Shown: one piece after another, positions 34,801-44,263 of the stretch
Layout of the letters: every line of letters begins with the position of its first letter
Position numbering within the stretch: the stretch's first letter is position 1
Origin: Panulirus ornatus
Lineage: Eukaryota > Arthropoda > Malacostraca > Decapoda > Palinuridae
Assembly (NCBI RefSeq): GCF_036320965.1
Contig: NC_092231.1
Coordinates: 30,550,199-30,614,198 of the forward strand
Length of the DNA stretch: 64,000 nt
Direction of reading: 5' to 3'
Program-made: the position numbers and the translations under genes
Notes under the pieces: model-generated
Told to the model about the DNA's origin: nothing
The model's input: only the letters and a program-made list of their open reading frames with translations
Databases searched by the model: none

Positions 34801-35133
34801 TACTCCCCAGACATTCCCAAACCACTCTTCCCCTTTACCCTTGAGCTTCGTTTCACTCAGAGCCAAAACATCCAGGTTCCTTTCCTCAAACATACTACCT
34901 ATCTCTCCTTTTTTCACATCTTGGTTACATCCACACACATTTAGGCACCCCACTCTGAGCCTTCGAGGAGGATGAGCACTCCCCACGTGACTCCTTCTTC
35001 TGTTTCCCATTTTAGAAAGTTAATACAAGGAGGGGAGGATTTCTGGCCCCCCGCTCCCGTCCCCTCTAGTCGCTTTCTACGACACACGAGGAATACGTGG
35101 GAAGTATTCTTTCACCCCTATCCCCAGGGATAA
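31820..35133 (-). mobile_element. RTE-A LINE, full length and apparently intact
   Basis: This is the best candidate for an active element in the window. On the minus strand it reads 5' head (TTATCCCTGGGGATAGGGG, ending at 35133), a 5' UTR of 123 nt, one uninterrupted ORF of 998 codons, a short-type 3' UTR, the terminal stem-loop CTCGC-AAAC-GCGGG, and a tail of AAAGTATAAATAAAAAATATA. No target-site duplication could be called because both flanks are dinucleotide repeats. A further 190 bp upstream (35134-35322) is also shared with the copy at 44.3 kb. Confidence 0.93.
32014..35010 (-). CDS. RTE-A endonuclease-reverse transcriptase polyprotein, intact
   Basis: A 998-residue ORF. Start ATGGGAAAC; N-terminus basic (MGNRRRSH). 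APE-type endonuclease at about 20-270: LNVCGCNQ, ALSETKLKG (catalytic Glu 53), GAYAP (122-126), GDLNAKVS (159-166), DYVLID (228-233), MSDHYLVE (253-260). Linker about 280-490 with SEWWDEEVRVLVKEK (348-362) and a Lys/Arg-rich helix. Reverse transcriptase about 490-800: KAGKAAGLDG, FRSGRGCVDQ (604-613), FMDLEKAYDRV (catalytic Asp 637), LRQGCVMSP (694-702), FADDTALVAD (743-752, Asp 745 and 746). The C-terminal region has FRYLGVDLAADG, VPTMLYGCEAW, KWFGHMERM and GRPNWR. The residue order and GCEAW/FGHM blocks fit the RTE clade. No separate ORF1 was found. Function: nicking of target DNA and target-primed reverse transcription. Confidence 0.93.
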   Translation of the reverse strand: MGNRRRSHVGSAHPPRRLRVGCLNVCGCNQDVKKGEIGSMFEERNLDVLALSETKLKGKGEEWFGNVWGVKSGVSERTRAREGVAILLKQELWEYVIECKKVNSRLIWVKLKVDGERWVIIGAYAPGHEKKDQERQVFWEQLNECVSGFDARDRVIVMGDLNAKVSNVAVEGIIGIHGVFSVVNGNGEELVDLCAEKGLMIGNTWFKKRDIHKYTYVSRRDGQRALLDYVLIDRRAKERLLDVNVLRGATGGMSDHYLVEAKVKICMGFQKRRVNGGVKRVVRVSELEKETCVRKYQERLSTQWKKVRTMEARGVGEEWDVFRESVMDCTKDACGMRRVGGGLIRKGSEWWDEEVRVLVKEKREAFGRFLQGKNAIEWEMYKRKRQEVKRKVQEVKKRANESWGERVSLKFRENKKMFWKEVNKVRKTREQMGTSVKGTNGEVITSSGDVRRRWSEYFEGLLNVFDDRVADIGCFGRGGVQSERVRENDLVNREEVVKALRKMKAGKAAGLDGIAVEFIKKGGDCIVDWLVRLFNVCMTHGEVPEDWRNACIVPMYKGKGDKSECSNYRGISLLSIPGKLYGRVLIDRVKECTEHQIGEEQCGFRSGRGCVDQVFALKNVCEKYLEKQMDLYVAFMDLEKAYDRVDRDALWKVLRIYGVGGKLLEAVKSFYRGCKACVRVGREESDWFSANVGLRQGCVMSPWLFNLFMDGVVREVNARVLERGASMKSVGDERAWEVSQLLFADDTALVADSCEKLQKLVTEFGKVCERRKLRVNVNKSKVIRYSRAEGQVNWEVSLNGEKLEEVKCFRYLGVDLAADGTMEAEVDHRVGEGAKILGALKNVWKSRTLSRKAKMGMFEGIVVPTMLYGCEAWVMDRVVRRRMDVLEIRCLRTMCGVRWFDRVSNVRVREMCGNKKSVVERAEECVLKWFGHMERMSEERLTKRIYVSEVEGARRRGRPNWRGKDGVKKILCDRGLNMQEGERRARNRANWSDVVYRG

Positions 35134-35137
35134 TATA

Positions 35138-35187
<50 letters not shown>

Positions 35188-35319
35188 TATATATACATAT
35201 GAAAAATGTAAGAAACAATTTAGAAAACTGAAACTTCTAGCTTGAAATGAATGAAAAAAATGAATGTCACATAATGGTTCAACCTCTGGCTATGGAAAAA
35301 AGGAAATGTATAATTTATT

Positions 35320-35322
<3 letters not shown>
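35134..35322 (-). repeat. Extended 5' segment shared with 44059-44263
   Basis: Directly upstream of the full-length copy's head. On the minus strand it reads GTAAATAAATTATACATTTCC, CATAGCCAGAGGTTGAACC, ATTATGTGACATTC, CAAGCTAGAAGTTTCAG, a block ending CATATGTATATATATG, then a CA/TG array (35149-35182) and the LINE head. The same order precedes the LINE head at 44264. Either it is a true 5' extension of one RTE-A lineage or flank carried along from a source locus. Confidence 0.9.

Positions 35323-35397
<75 letters not shown>
35322..35397. repeat. (TA)n array
   Basis: About 75 bp of TA between the extended 5' segment and the next SINE-like element. Confidence 0.95.
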
Positions 35398-35399
<2 letters not shown>

Positions 35400-35400
<1 letters not shown>

Positions 35401-35648
35401 TATCCCTGGAGATAGGGGAGAAAGAATACTTCCCACGTATTCCCTGTGTGTCGTAGAAGGCGACTAAAAGGGAAGGGAGTGGGGGGCTAGAAATCTTCCC
35501 CTCTCATTTTTTTTTTTTTTTTTCAAAGGAAGGAAGAGAGAAGGGGGCCGGGTGAGGATAATCCCTCAGAGGCCCATTGCTCTGTTCTTAAAGCTACCTC
35601 GCTGTGGCGGGAAATAGCGAATAGTATGAAAAAAAAAGAAATATATAC
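35400..35648 (+). mobile_element. SINE-like element, full length
   Basis: The element begins TTATCCCTGGAGATAGGGG and contains AGAAAGAATACTTCCCACG, GTGTCGTAGAAGGCGACTA, AAATCTTCCCCTCTC, a T-run, a G-rich segment, CTCTGTTCTTAAAGCTACC, CTCGCTGTGGCGGG and GCGAATAGTATG with an A-rich tail. The first part matches the RTE-A 5' UTR and about 30 nt of its ORF; the last part resembles the RTE-A 3' stem-loop. I see no convincing tRNA-type A or B box. It is followed at 35659 by RTE-A coding sequence in the same orientation. Confidence 0.88.
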
Positions 35649-35658
35649 ATGTAAGCAT

Positions 35659-37978
35659 GACTGGGAGACGTATAGAAGAAAGTGGCAGGAGGTCAAGAGA
35701 AAGGTGCAAGAGGTGAAAAAGAGGGCAAATGAGAGTTGGGGTGAGAGAATATCATTAAATTCTAGGCAGAATAAAAAGATGTTTTGGAAGGAGGTAAATT
35801 AAGTGTGTAAGACAAGGGAACAAATGGGAACTTCAGTGAAGGGGGCTAATGGGGAGGTGGTAACAAGTAGTGGTGATGTGAGAAGGAGTTGGAGTGAGTA
35901 TTTTGAAGGTTTTTTGAATATGTTTGATGATAGAGTGGCAGATATAGGGTGTTTTGGTCGAGGTGGTGTGCAAAGTGAGAGGGTTAGGGAGAATGATTTG
36001 GTAAACAGAGAAGAGGTAGTAAAAGCTTTGCGGGAGATGAAAGCTGGCAAGGCAGCGGGTTTGGATGGTTTGAAGTGGAATTCATTAAAAAAGGCGGTGA
36101 CTGTATTGTTGACTGGTTGGTAAGGTTATTTAATGTATGTATGTCTCATGGTGAGGTGCCTGAGGATTGGGGGAATGCTTGCATAGTGCCATTGTACAAC
36201 GTCAAAGGGTATAATAGTGAGTGCTCAAATTATAGAGGTATAAGTTTGTTGAGTATTCCTGGTAAATTATGTGAGAGGGTATTGGTTGAGAGGGTGAAGG
36301 CATGTACAGAGCATCAGATTGGGGAAGAGCAGTGTGGTTTCAGAAGTGGTAGAGGATGTGTGGATCGGGTGTTTGCTTTGAAGAATGTATGTGAGAAATA
36401 CTTAGAAAAGCAAATGGATTTGTATGTAGCATTTATGGATCTGGAGAAGGCATATGATAGAGTTGATAGAGATGCTCTGTGGAAGGTACTAAGAATATAT
36501 GGTGTGGGAGGCAAGTTGTTAGAAGCAGTGAAAAGTTTTTATCGAGGATGTAAGGCATGTGTACGTGTAGGAAGAGAGGAAAGTGATTGGTTCTCAGTGA
36601 ATGTAGGTTTGCGGCAGGGGTGTGTTATGTCTCCATGGTTGTTTAATTTGTTTCTGGATGGGGTCTTTAGGGAGGTGAATGCAAGAGTTTTCGAAAAAGG
36701 GGCAAGTATGCAGTCTGTTGGGGATGAGAGAGCTTGGGAAGTGAGTCAGTTGTTGTTCGCTGATGATACAGCGCTGGTGGCTGATTCATGTGAGAAACTG
36801 CAGAAGCTGGTGACTGAGTTTGGTAAAGTGTGTGAAAAAAGAAAGTTAAGGGTAAATGTGAGTAAGAGCAAGGTTATTAGGTACAGTAGGGTTGAGGGTC
36901 AAGTCAATTGGGAGGTAAGTTTGAATGGAGAAAAACTGGAGGAAGTAAAGTGCTTTAGATATCTGGGAGTGGATCTGGCAGCAGATGGAATCATGGAAGC
37001 GAAAGTGAATCATAGGGTGGGGGAAGGGTCGAAAATTCTGGGAGCCTTGAAGAATGTTTGGAAGTCGAGAACATTATCTCGGAAAGCAAAAATGGGTATG
37101 TTTGATGGAATAGTGGTTTCAACAATGTTGTATGGCTGCGAGGCGTGGGCTATGGATAGAGTTGTGCGGAGGAGGGTGGATGTGCTGGAAATGAGATGTT
37201 TGAGGACAATATGTGATGTGAGGTGGTTTGATCGAGTAAGTAATGTAAGGGTAAGAGAGATGTGTGGAAATAATAAGAGTGTGGTTGAGAGAGCAGAAGA
37301 GGGTGTTTTGAAATGTTTTGGTCACATGGAGAGAATGAGTGAGGAAAGACTGACCAAGAGGATATATGTGTCGGAGGTGGAGGGAACGAGGAGAAGTGGG
37401 AGACCAAATTGGAGGTGGAAAGATGAAGTGAAAAATATTTTGTGTGATCGGGGCCTGAACATGCAGGAGGGTGAAAGGAGGGCAAGGAATAGAGTGAATT
37501 GGAATGATGTGGTATACCGGGGTCGATGTGCTGTCAATGGATTGAACCATGACTTGTGAAGCGTCTGGGGTAAACCATGGAAAGTTCTGTGGAGCCTGGA
37601 TGTGGAAAGGGAGCTGTGGTTTCGGTGCATTATTACATGACAGCTAGAGACTGAGTGTGAACGAATGTGGCCTTAGTTGCTTTTTCCTAGCGCTACCTCG
37701 CACACGTGATTGGGGAGGGGGTTGTTAATCCATATGTAGCGGGGTGGCGATGGGAATGAATAAAGGCAGACTATGAATTATGTACATGTGTATACATGTG
37801 TATGTCTGTGTGTGTATATATATGTGTACATTGAGATGTATAGGTATGTATATTTGCATGTGTGGACGTGTATGTATGTACATGTGTATGTGGGTGGTGT
37901 GGGCCATTCTTTCGTCTGTTTCCTTGCTCTACCCCGCTAATGTGGGAGACAGCGACAAAGCAAAATAAATAAATAGAT
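35659..37978 (+). mobile_element. RTE-A LINE, 5'-truncated, long-3'UTR type
   Basis: The copy begins in the linker at ACTGGGAGACGTAT (residue about 378), continues through reverse transcriptase and C-terminal domains, a long 3' UTR and the stem-loop (CCCCGCTAATGTGGGAG near 37930), with a tail of AAATAAATAAATAGATAA. A frame break lies near 36066, where GGTATTGCAGTGG has become GGTTTGAAGTGG. Confidence 0.9.
36075..37559 (+). pseudogene. RTE-A reverse transcriptase and C-terminal ORF
   Basis: A 494-codon open frame from EFIKKGGDCIVDWLVRLF through CGFRSGRGCVDRVFALKN, FMDLEKAYDRV, LRQGCVMSPWLFNLF and FADDTALVAD to VVYRGRCAVNGLN. Here the ORF runs about 10 codons past the usual stop because TGA has become CGA after VVYRG. 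It has no endonuclease, so it is defective, but the reverse transcriptase motifs are all present. Confidence 0.88.
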
Positions 37979-38005
37979 AAATAAATAAATATAGATATAT
38001 GTATG

Positions 38006-38108
<103 letters not shown>

Positions 38109-38498
38109 ATCATTAGGGATAGGGGAGAAAGAATACTTCCCACGTATTCCCTGCGTGTCATAGAAGGCGACTAAAAGGGGAGGGAGTGGGTGGCTGGAAA
38201 TCCTCCCCTCTCGTTTTTTCAATTTTCCAAAAGAAGTAACAGAAGGGGGCCAGGTGAGGATATTCCCTCAAAGGCCCAATCCTCTGTTCTTAACGCTACC
38301 TCGCTAACGCAGGAAATGGCAAATAGTACGAAAGAAAAAAAAATATATATACGTATAGATGTATAGGTATGTGGGTGCGTGGACGTGTATGTATATACAT
38401 GTGTATGTGGGTGGGTTGGGCCATTCTTTCGTCTGTTTCCTTGGGCTACCTCAATAACGCGGGAGACAGCGACAGAGTAAAATAATAATAAAAATGAT
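38109..38498 (+). mobile_element. Composite SINE-like element ending in an RTE-A 3' terminus
   Basis: The SINE-like head and body (38109-38340) end in GCAAATAGTACGAAAG and an A-rich run. RTE-A 3' UTR sequence (TATAGATGTATAGGTATG, GGGTTGGGCCATTCTTTCG, GGAGACAGCGACAGAG) follows directly to about 38498. A second, inverted example with nearly the same joint lies at 41520-41735. The RTE-A 3' end is the expected recognition site for the RTE-A reverse transcriptase, so the composite could be mobilised in trans. Confidence 0.75.
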
Positions 38499-38508
38499 AT
38501 GTAAGCAT

Positions 38509-40688
38509 ACATGAAATTTGCCTGACCAGGGCATTTAATGTACCTTGCTGTCATGAAGAAAAATACTGTAGAGAACTGTCGTCAAAGGCAATAGTATTTT
38601 GTCTTGTGATATCTATTTGTTGTGTATTGGGATACAGGTTGCTGTATAATAATACCTATAGATGAGCCCAAGCAATACTTCAAGAGGAGAATGCACAGTG
38701 ATCACTGGTCTTAGATTTACCATTATTATGTAATGTCACAAATGATAATACTTCTAGTAGATTGTTCAATATACATGGGAAATATGAATGTCAAATATTT
38801 TCACCAGGTGAAGGACTGTTTATCATGGGTATTTTGACATGTAAGTAAATTAATATAAAATAACAGTCTGTTAGCACTGTTTCTAGATGGAAAGTACTTT
38901 AACAAGTTGCAGTTGTTGAGAAGTGAGCTCTTGAAAATAGTCATTTACAGGGAAATAGAAGTGAGCACTTGAAATCGGGTAGAGCCATATAGGTAGAGAT
39001 GCTGATAAGCTTTACTATCATCAGCGACAGTGAGCGTCAGCCTAATGTAATCTTGAAGGGAGGTTGACAATAAATTGGCTGGAATGAACCTGAATCTGCA
39101 AGATCCCCAGGACACAGAATAACCTGCAGATGCGATGACTCTCCAACAAAACCTTGTTGATTGCAGACTCTCCACTGGAGCTCTTTGGTGGGTTGTCGTA
39201 TAGAGTAGATGACCATAAACTCATGCTGGACTGCAAAGATGCTGGCATAGCTGGGGAGTAGCTGGGTTGATAGAAGGAAGAGTGCCTCAGGCAGGCCCTG
39301 ACGAACTTGATTCAATGTTGATTGAAGACTGGAACACAGGTTCAGCACTATGGAGGTGAGTGCTGAAAGCATAGTTGGCAGTGCAGCTCGCCATGGATAA
39401 GCCAAAGAGAGAGAAGGAGGGAGGGAGGGACACCAAGTGGGATGGCATTGGTACTGGAGTAGGGTCATGTGGCTCACCACAGGGCTGAGACAGAGAGAAG
39501 GGTGACACTGAGCAGATAGGTGTCAGTGACTGGATGCAGAGTGGTGCAGACTTGCAGGAAGTTTTAGGAGAGAGAGTGGTTGCTAAGTTTTCACCATATT
39601 TATGTGTGTTGGTCACAAGACAGACATTGTTACTGCTTCATATCAAATTTGTGTATTTTGGAACCGTGGTGCACTAAATCCTAATTGGCTCTTTTACCAT
39701 TGGAAAATAATGAAATTTGTTCCTAGTACAGTCTAAGTGGTACTAAGTTGACTTTGTTTAAATGATATTTTGCAGTGTATGCAATAAAGCATTTGCATCT
39801 GCACGTAGCTAGATTATTTATATACGTAGAGGTGTATGGAACAGCTTAGAACGTTTGTAATGTAAGAGTAAAACCCCTCATATTTAATCTGAAAACAAAA
39901 AATTAAGATGAAACTTCATTGAATCACCTGGGCGTAATGTCTAAACTGGGCAAAATGTATCCTTTACATGTGACTGTAGTGTGTCATATTTATCATACAT
40001 CCACAGATTTTAATTATGGGCTAGGGATGATTACTGTCATTTAAAAGAAAAAATCTACTGTGCCAGTTAATGGGATGTCTATTGCATATTATTTTCCTGT
40101 GGCATCTTGAAAGATTTCATGATAGATAGAAAGAAAAGAACAAATATCCTGTTTTATTATAAAATGAAAAGATTTTATTACATGATAAAGGTATAAAAGC
40201 ACTGTTTTTCAAATTTGTCTCAAGTATGAAACATATGTGTTTTAAGTCAGTTTTTACCTTAATTCTCAAGTATGAAATGTAAGTCAGGCTATATCTGTAT
40301 TGATCTCTGATATAGACAGTGAAGTGAAGGACAATATTGTCAGTTTTCTTTCAGTGATTAAGTCAATAGGATAAGAGGGAGACAAAAATAATGGCCAAAA
40401 GACATGAGCATTATTTACAGATATGTTGAAGAGATTGTAAAGGAGTGTAATAGAGAAATTTGAGCATATAGGTCTTTGAATCATAAAAGGTGCATTATCA
40501 TCTTCACGCAAAAACCTGCTGAAAAGAAATATTGAAGATGATGCCAAAGACTTCAAGTTATTGTAAATGAGATTCTTCAAGGTGCACATTGATAAGTAGT
40601 ACACTGTCAAAAATAATGGATGGTGTGATAATGAGAATTTTCAAAACCAAATAATGAGTGGCATGCTGATCAGAACTTTCTCAAGAAT
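38509..40688. other. Unclassified low-copy stretch
   Basis: About 2.2 kb without recognisable repeat or clear exon. The longest minus-strand ORF (39037-39480, 147 codons) overlaps other open frames and shows no motif I recognise, so I do not call it a gene. The base composition around 39100-39480 is more balanced than its surroundings, and an exon there cannot be excluded. Confidence 0.4.
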
Positions 40689-40690
40689 AA

Positions 40691-41515
40691 CTGGGAGATG
40701 TATAAAAGAAAGAGGCAGGAGTTCAAGAGAAAGGTGCAAGAGGTGCAAAAGAGGGCAGATGAGACTTGGGGTTAGAGAGTATCATTAAATTTTGGGGAGG
40801 ATAAAAAGTTGTTGTGGAAGGAGGTAAATAAAGTGTGTTAGACAAGAGAACTCATGGGAACATCGGTGAAGGGGGCTAATGGGGAGGTAATAACAAGTAG
40901 GGGGTGAAATAAGAAGGAGATGGAGTGAGGATTTTGAAGGTTTGTTGAATGTGTTTGATGATTGAGTGGCAGACATAAGGTGTTTTGGTGGAGGTGGTGT
41001 GCAAACTGTGAGGGTCAGGGAGAACGGTTTGGTAAGCAGAGAAGAGGTATTGAAAGCTTCGCGAAAGATGAAAGCCGGCAAGGTGGCAGGTTTGGAAATT
41101 ATTGCAGTGGAGTTTATGATAAAAGGGGGTGACTGTGTCATTTACTGGTTGGTAAGGATATTCACTGTATGTATGGTTCATGGTGAAGTGCCTGAGGATT
41201 GGTGGAATTCATGCAAAGGTGAAGGGGATAAAAGTGAGTGTTCAAATTACAGAGATATAAGTTTGTTGAGTATTCCTGGGAAATTATATGAGAGGGTATT
41301 GATTGAGAGGGTGAGGGCATGTAGAGATCATCAGGTTGGGGAAGAGGAGTGTGGTTTCAGAAGTGGTAGAGGATGTGTGGATCAGGTGTTTGCTTTGAAG
41401 AATGTATGTGAGAAATACTTTGAAAAATATAGATTTGTATGTCGCATTTATGAATCTGGAGAATGCATATGGTAGAGTTGACAGAGATGCTTTGTGGAAG
41501 GTATTAAGAGCTTAT
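40691..41515 (+). mobile_element. RTE-A LINE fragment, truncated at both ends, decayed
   Basis: The copy begins at ACTGGGAGATGTATAAAAG in the linker, nearly the same truncation point as the 35659 copy. It continues to reverse transcriptase (40966-41475; RKMKAGKVAGL, CSNYRDISLLSIPGKLYE, FRSGRGCVDQVFALKN). A frameshift follows at FEKYRFVCRIY, and the fragment ends at the 41520 minus-strand element. Several stops and indels are present. Confidence 0.85.
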
Positions 41516-41519
41516 GGTT

Positions 41520-41735
41520 ATATTTATTTATTACACTTTGTCGCTGTCTCTCGCGTTAGTGAAGTAGCATAAGGAAACAGACGAAAGAATGGCCCAACCC
41601 TTCCACATACACATGCATATACATACACGTCCACACACGCACATATACCTGTACATTTCAATGTATATATATTTCTTTCTTTCTTTTAAACTATTCGCCA
41701 TTTCCCGCGTTAGCGAGGTAGCGTTAAGAACAGAG
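41520..41735 (-). mobile_element. Composite SINE-like element, 3' part
   Basis: On the minus strand the SINE-like 3' end (CCTCTGTTCTTAACGCTACC, CTCGCTAACGCGGG, GCGAATAGT) is followed by GAAAGAAAGAAATATATATA and then about 150 bp of RTE-A 3' terminus ending in GACAGCGACAAAG and TAATAAATAAA. The joint resembles that at 38340. The 5' part of the SINE is missing at 41735. Confidence 0.75.
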
Positions 41736-41893
41736 GATGTGTGGATCAGGTGTTTGCTTTGAAGAATGTATGTGAGAAATACTTTGAAAAATATAGATTT
41801 GTATGTAGCATTTATGAATCTGGAGAATGCATATGGTAGAGTTGACAGAGATGCTTTGTGGAAGGTATTAAGAGCTTATGGTTATATTTATTT
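41732..41893 (+). repeat. Second copy of a direct duplication of 41368-41529
   Basis: From AGAGGATGTGTGG onward, about 180 bp repeats the end of the 40691 LINE fragment and the first bases of the following minus-strand element, offset by 364 bp. The decay-specific changes are the same and I see one mismatch. The joint shares AGAGGA with the SINE end. Confidence 0.9.
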
Positions 41894-43699
41894 ATTACAC
41901 TTTGTCGCTGTCTCCCGCGTTTGCGAGGTAGCGCAAGGAAACAGACGAAAGAAATGGCCCAACCCACCCCCATACACATGTATATACATACGTCCACACA
42001 CGCAAAATATACATACCTACACAGCTTTCCATGGTTTACCCCAGACGCTTCACATGCCCCGATTCAATCCACTGACAGCACGTCAACCCCTGTACACCAC
42101 ATCGCTCCAATTCACTCTATTCCTTGCCCTCCTTTCACCCTCCTGCATGTTCAGGCCCCGATCACACAAAATCTTTTTCACTCCATCTTTCCACCTCCAA
42201 TTTGGTCTCCCTCTTCTCCTCGTTCCCTCCACCTCCGACACATATATCCTCTTGGTTAATCTTTCCTCACTCATTCTCTCCATGTGCCCAAACCATTTCA
42301 AAACACCCTCTTCTGCTCTCTCAACCACACTCTTTTTATTTCCACACATCTCTCTTACCCTTACGTTACTTACTCGATCAAACCACCTCACACCACACAT
42401 TGTCCTCAAACATCTCTTTTCCAGCACATCCATCCTCCTGCGCACAACTCTATCCATAGCCCACGCCTCGCAACCATATAACATTGTTGGAACCACTATT
42501 CCTTCAAACATACCCATTTTTGCTTTCCGAGATAATGTTCTCGACTTCCACACATTCTTCAAGGCTCCCAGAATTTTCACCCCCTCCCCTACCCTATGAT
42601 CCACTTCCGCTTCCATGGTTCCATCCGCTGCCAGATCCACTCCCAGATATCTAAAACACTTCACTTCCTCCAGTTTTTCTCCATTCAAACTCACCTCCCA
42701 ATTGACTTGACCCTCAACCCTACTGTACCTAATAACCATGCTCTTATTCACATTTACTCTTAACTTTCTTCTTTCACACACTTTACCAAACTCAGTCACC
42801 AGCTTCTGCAGTTTCTCAGATGAATCAGCCACCAGCGCTGTATCATCAGCGAACAACAACTGACTCACTTCCCAAGCTCTCTCATCCCCAACAGACTTCA
42901 TACTTGCCCCTCTTTCCAAAACTCTTGCATTCACCTCCCTAACAACCCCATCCATAAACAAATTAAACAACCATGGAGACATCACACACCCCTGCCGCAA
43001 ACCTACATTCACTGAGAACCAATCACTTTCCTCTCTTCCTACACGTACACATGCCTTACATCCTCGATAAAAACTTTTCACTGCTTCTAACAACTTGCCT
43101 CCCACACCATATATTCTTAACACCTTCCACAGAGCATCTCTGTCAACTCTATCATATGCCTTCTCCAGATCCATAAATGCTACATACAAATCCATTTGCT
43201 TTTCTAAGTATTTCTCACATACATTCTTCAAAGCAAACACCTGATCCACACATCCTCTACCACTTCTGAAACTACACTGCTCTTCCCCAATCTGATGCTC
43301 TGTACATGCCTTCACCCTCTCAATCAATACCCTCCCATATAATTTACCAGGAATACTCAACAAACTTATACCTCTGTAATTTGAGCACTCACTCTTATCC
43401 CCTTTGCCTTTGTACAATGGCACTATGCACGCATTCCGCCAATCCTCAGGCACCTCACCGTGAGTCATACATTAAATAACCTTACCAACCAGTCAACAAT
43501 ACAGTCACCCCCTTTTTTTAATAAATTCCACTGCAATACCATCCAAACCTGCTGCCTTGCCGGCTTTCATCTTCCGCAAAGCTTTTACTACCTCTTCTCT
43601 ATTTACCAAATCATTTTCCCTAACCCTCTCACTTTGCACACCACCTCGACCAAAACACCCTATATCTGCCACTCTATCATCAAACACATTCAACAAACC
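41894..43699 (-). mobile_element. RTE-A LINE, short-3'UTR type, 5'-truncated
   Basis: The terminal stem-loop lies at about 41905-41935, followed by the short 3' UTR, reverse transcriptase and part of the linker, ending at 43699 in LNVFDD. Close in sequence to the intact 31820-35133 copy. A 4-bp loss near 43470 and an extra T in a T-run near 43518 break the frame between reverse transcriptase and linker. The right flank is the presumed host exon. Confidence 0.9.
42083..43468 (-). pseudogene. RTE-A reverse transcriptase and C-terminal ORF
   Basis: A 461-codon open frame starting at MTHGEVPEDWRNACIVPLYKG and ending VVYRG. Motifs FMDLEKAYDRVDRDALW, LRQGCVMSPWLFNLF and FADDTALVAD are present. One change, CSFRSGRGC for CGFRSGRGC, lies near the conserved RT block 2. 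The upstream part is out of frame (43505-43714), so the copy is defective though recent. Confidence 0.88.
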
Positions 43700-43707
43700 A
43701 TCTGAAG

Positions 43708-44085
43708 TTTGCATCAGCCTTCACTCCTGCCTCCAGTAGCATGCTTTCCGACATGTTTCATGAGCTCCTCTTCGCCAACGGAACTACCTTGGCCACCAGT
43801 GATGCTACTACGTTTGTGAATCAAAAACCATTGCAACACAAACCTCGTCAGGTGGTAGTGTCCCGCAGTGTACCGAGACAGACTTCCCCAGAACTTTTTT
43901 GAAGGGGAAGTAAATGTGTATAGTTGTGTTACTGGAGTGATAGTTTTCATACATGGTGCTTTGACAAGAAAATAGTGAAATTGGAAAAAATGTAGCTTAG
44001 GCATTGAAGCTTATTGATACAGTGGTTAAATTGATGAGAACTACTATTGACTTTTGTGTAAATAAATTAAACATTTCCTTTTTCC
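43708..44085 (+). CDS. Possible 3'-terminal host exon with polyadenylation signal
   Basis: A plus-strand frame from about 43708 to a TGA at 43900-43902 encodes some 64 residues ending RQVVVSRSVPRQTSPELF. Codon third positions are more mixed and GC-richer than the flanking DNA, which is what draws attention to it. An AATAAA lies at 44062-44067, about 160 nt after the stop. The putative acceptor side is immediately next to a LINE edge, so the exon may have been cut or its intron shortened by that insertion. I do not recognise the protein. It could belong to the plus-strand PHD-finger gene at 5.4 kb, but nothing in the window proves this. Confidence 0.35.
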
Positions 44086-44263
44086 ATAGCCAGAGGTTGA
44101 ACCATTATGTGACATTCACTTTTTCTTTTCATTTCAAGCTAGAAGTTTCAGTTTTCTAAATTGTTTCTTACATTTTTCATATGTATATATATGTATGTGT
44201 GTGTGTGTGTATATGTGCATGTGTGTGTGTATGTGTGTGTATGTGTATATATATATATGTATA
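44059..44263 (+). repeat. Extended 5' segment shared with 35134-35322
   Basis: The sequence from GTAAATAAATTAAACATTTC through CATAGCCAGAGGTTGAACC, CAAGCTAGAAGTTTCAG and a long TG/TA array leads directly into the LINE head at 44264. The reverse-orientation match upstream of the intact copy covers all blocks in the same order, with different dinucleotide-array length. Confidence 0.9.

Noticed and set aside
38300..38470. A tRNA gene in the conserved GCTACCTCGCTAACGCGGG segment of the LINE and SINE 3' ends
   Set aside because: Only a 5-bp stem with a 4-nt loop can be drawn. No cloverleaf, anticodon arm or T-arm consensus is present.
39037..39480. A 147-codon minus-strand ORF in an otherwise unclassified stretch
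   Set aside because: Overlapping frames on the same strand are also open, no motif was recognised and no convincing splice boundaries were seen. It is left as an unclassified region.
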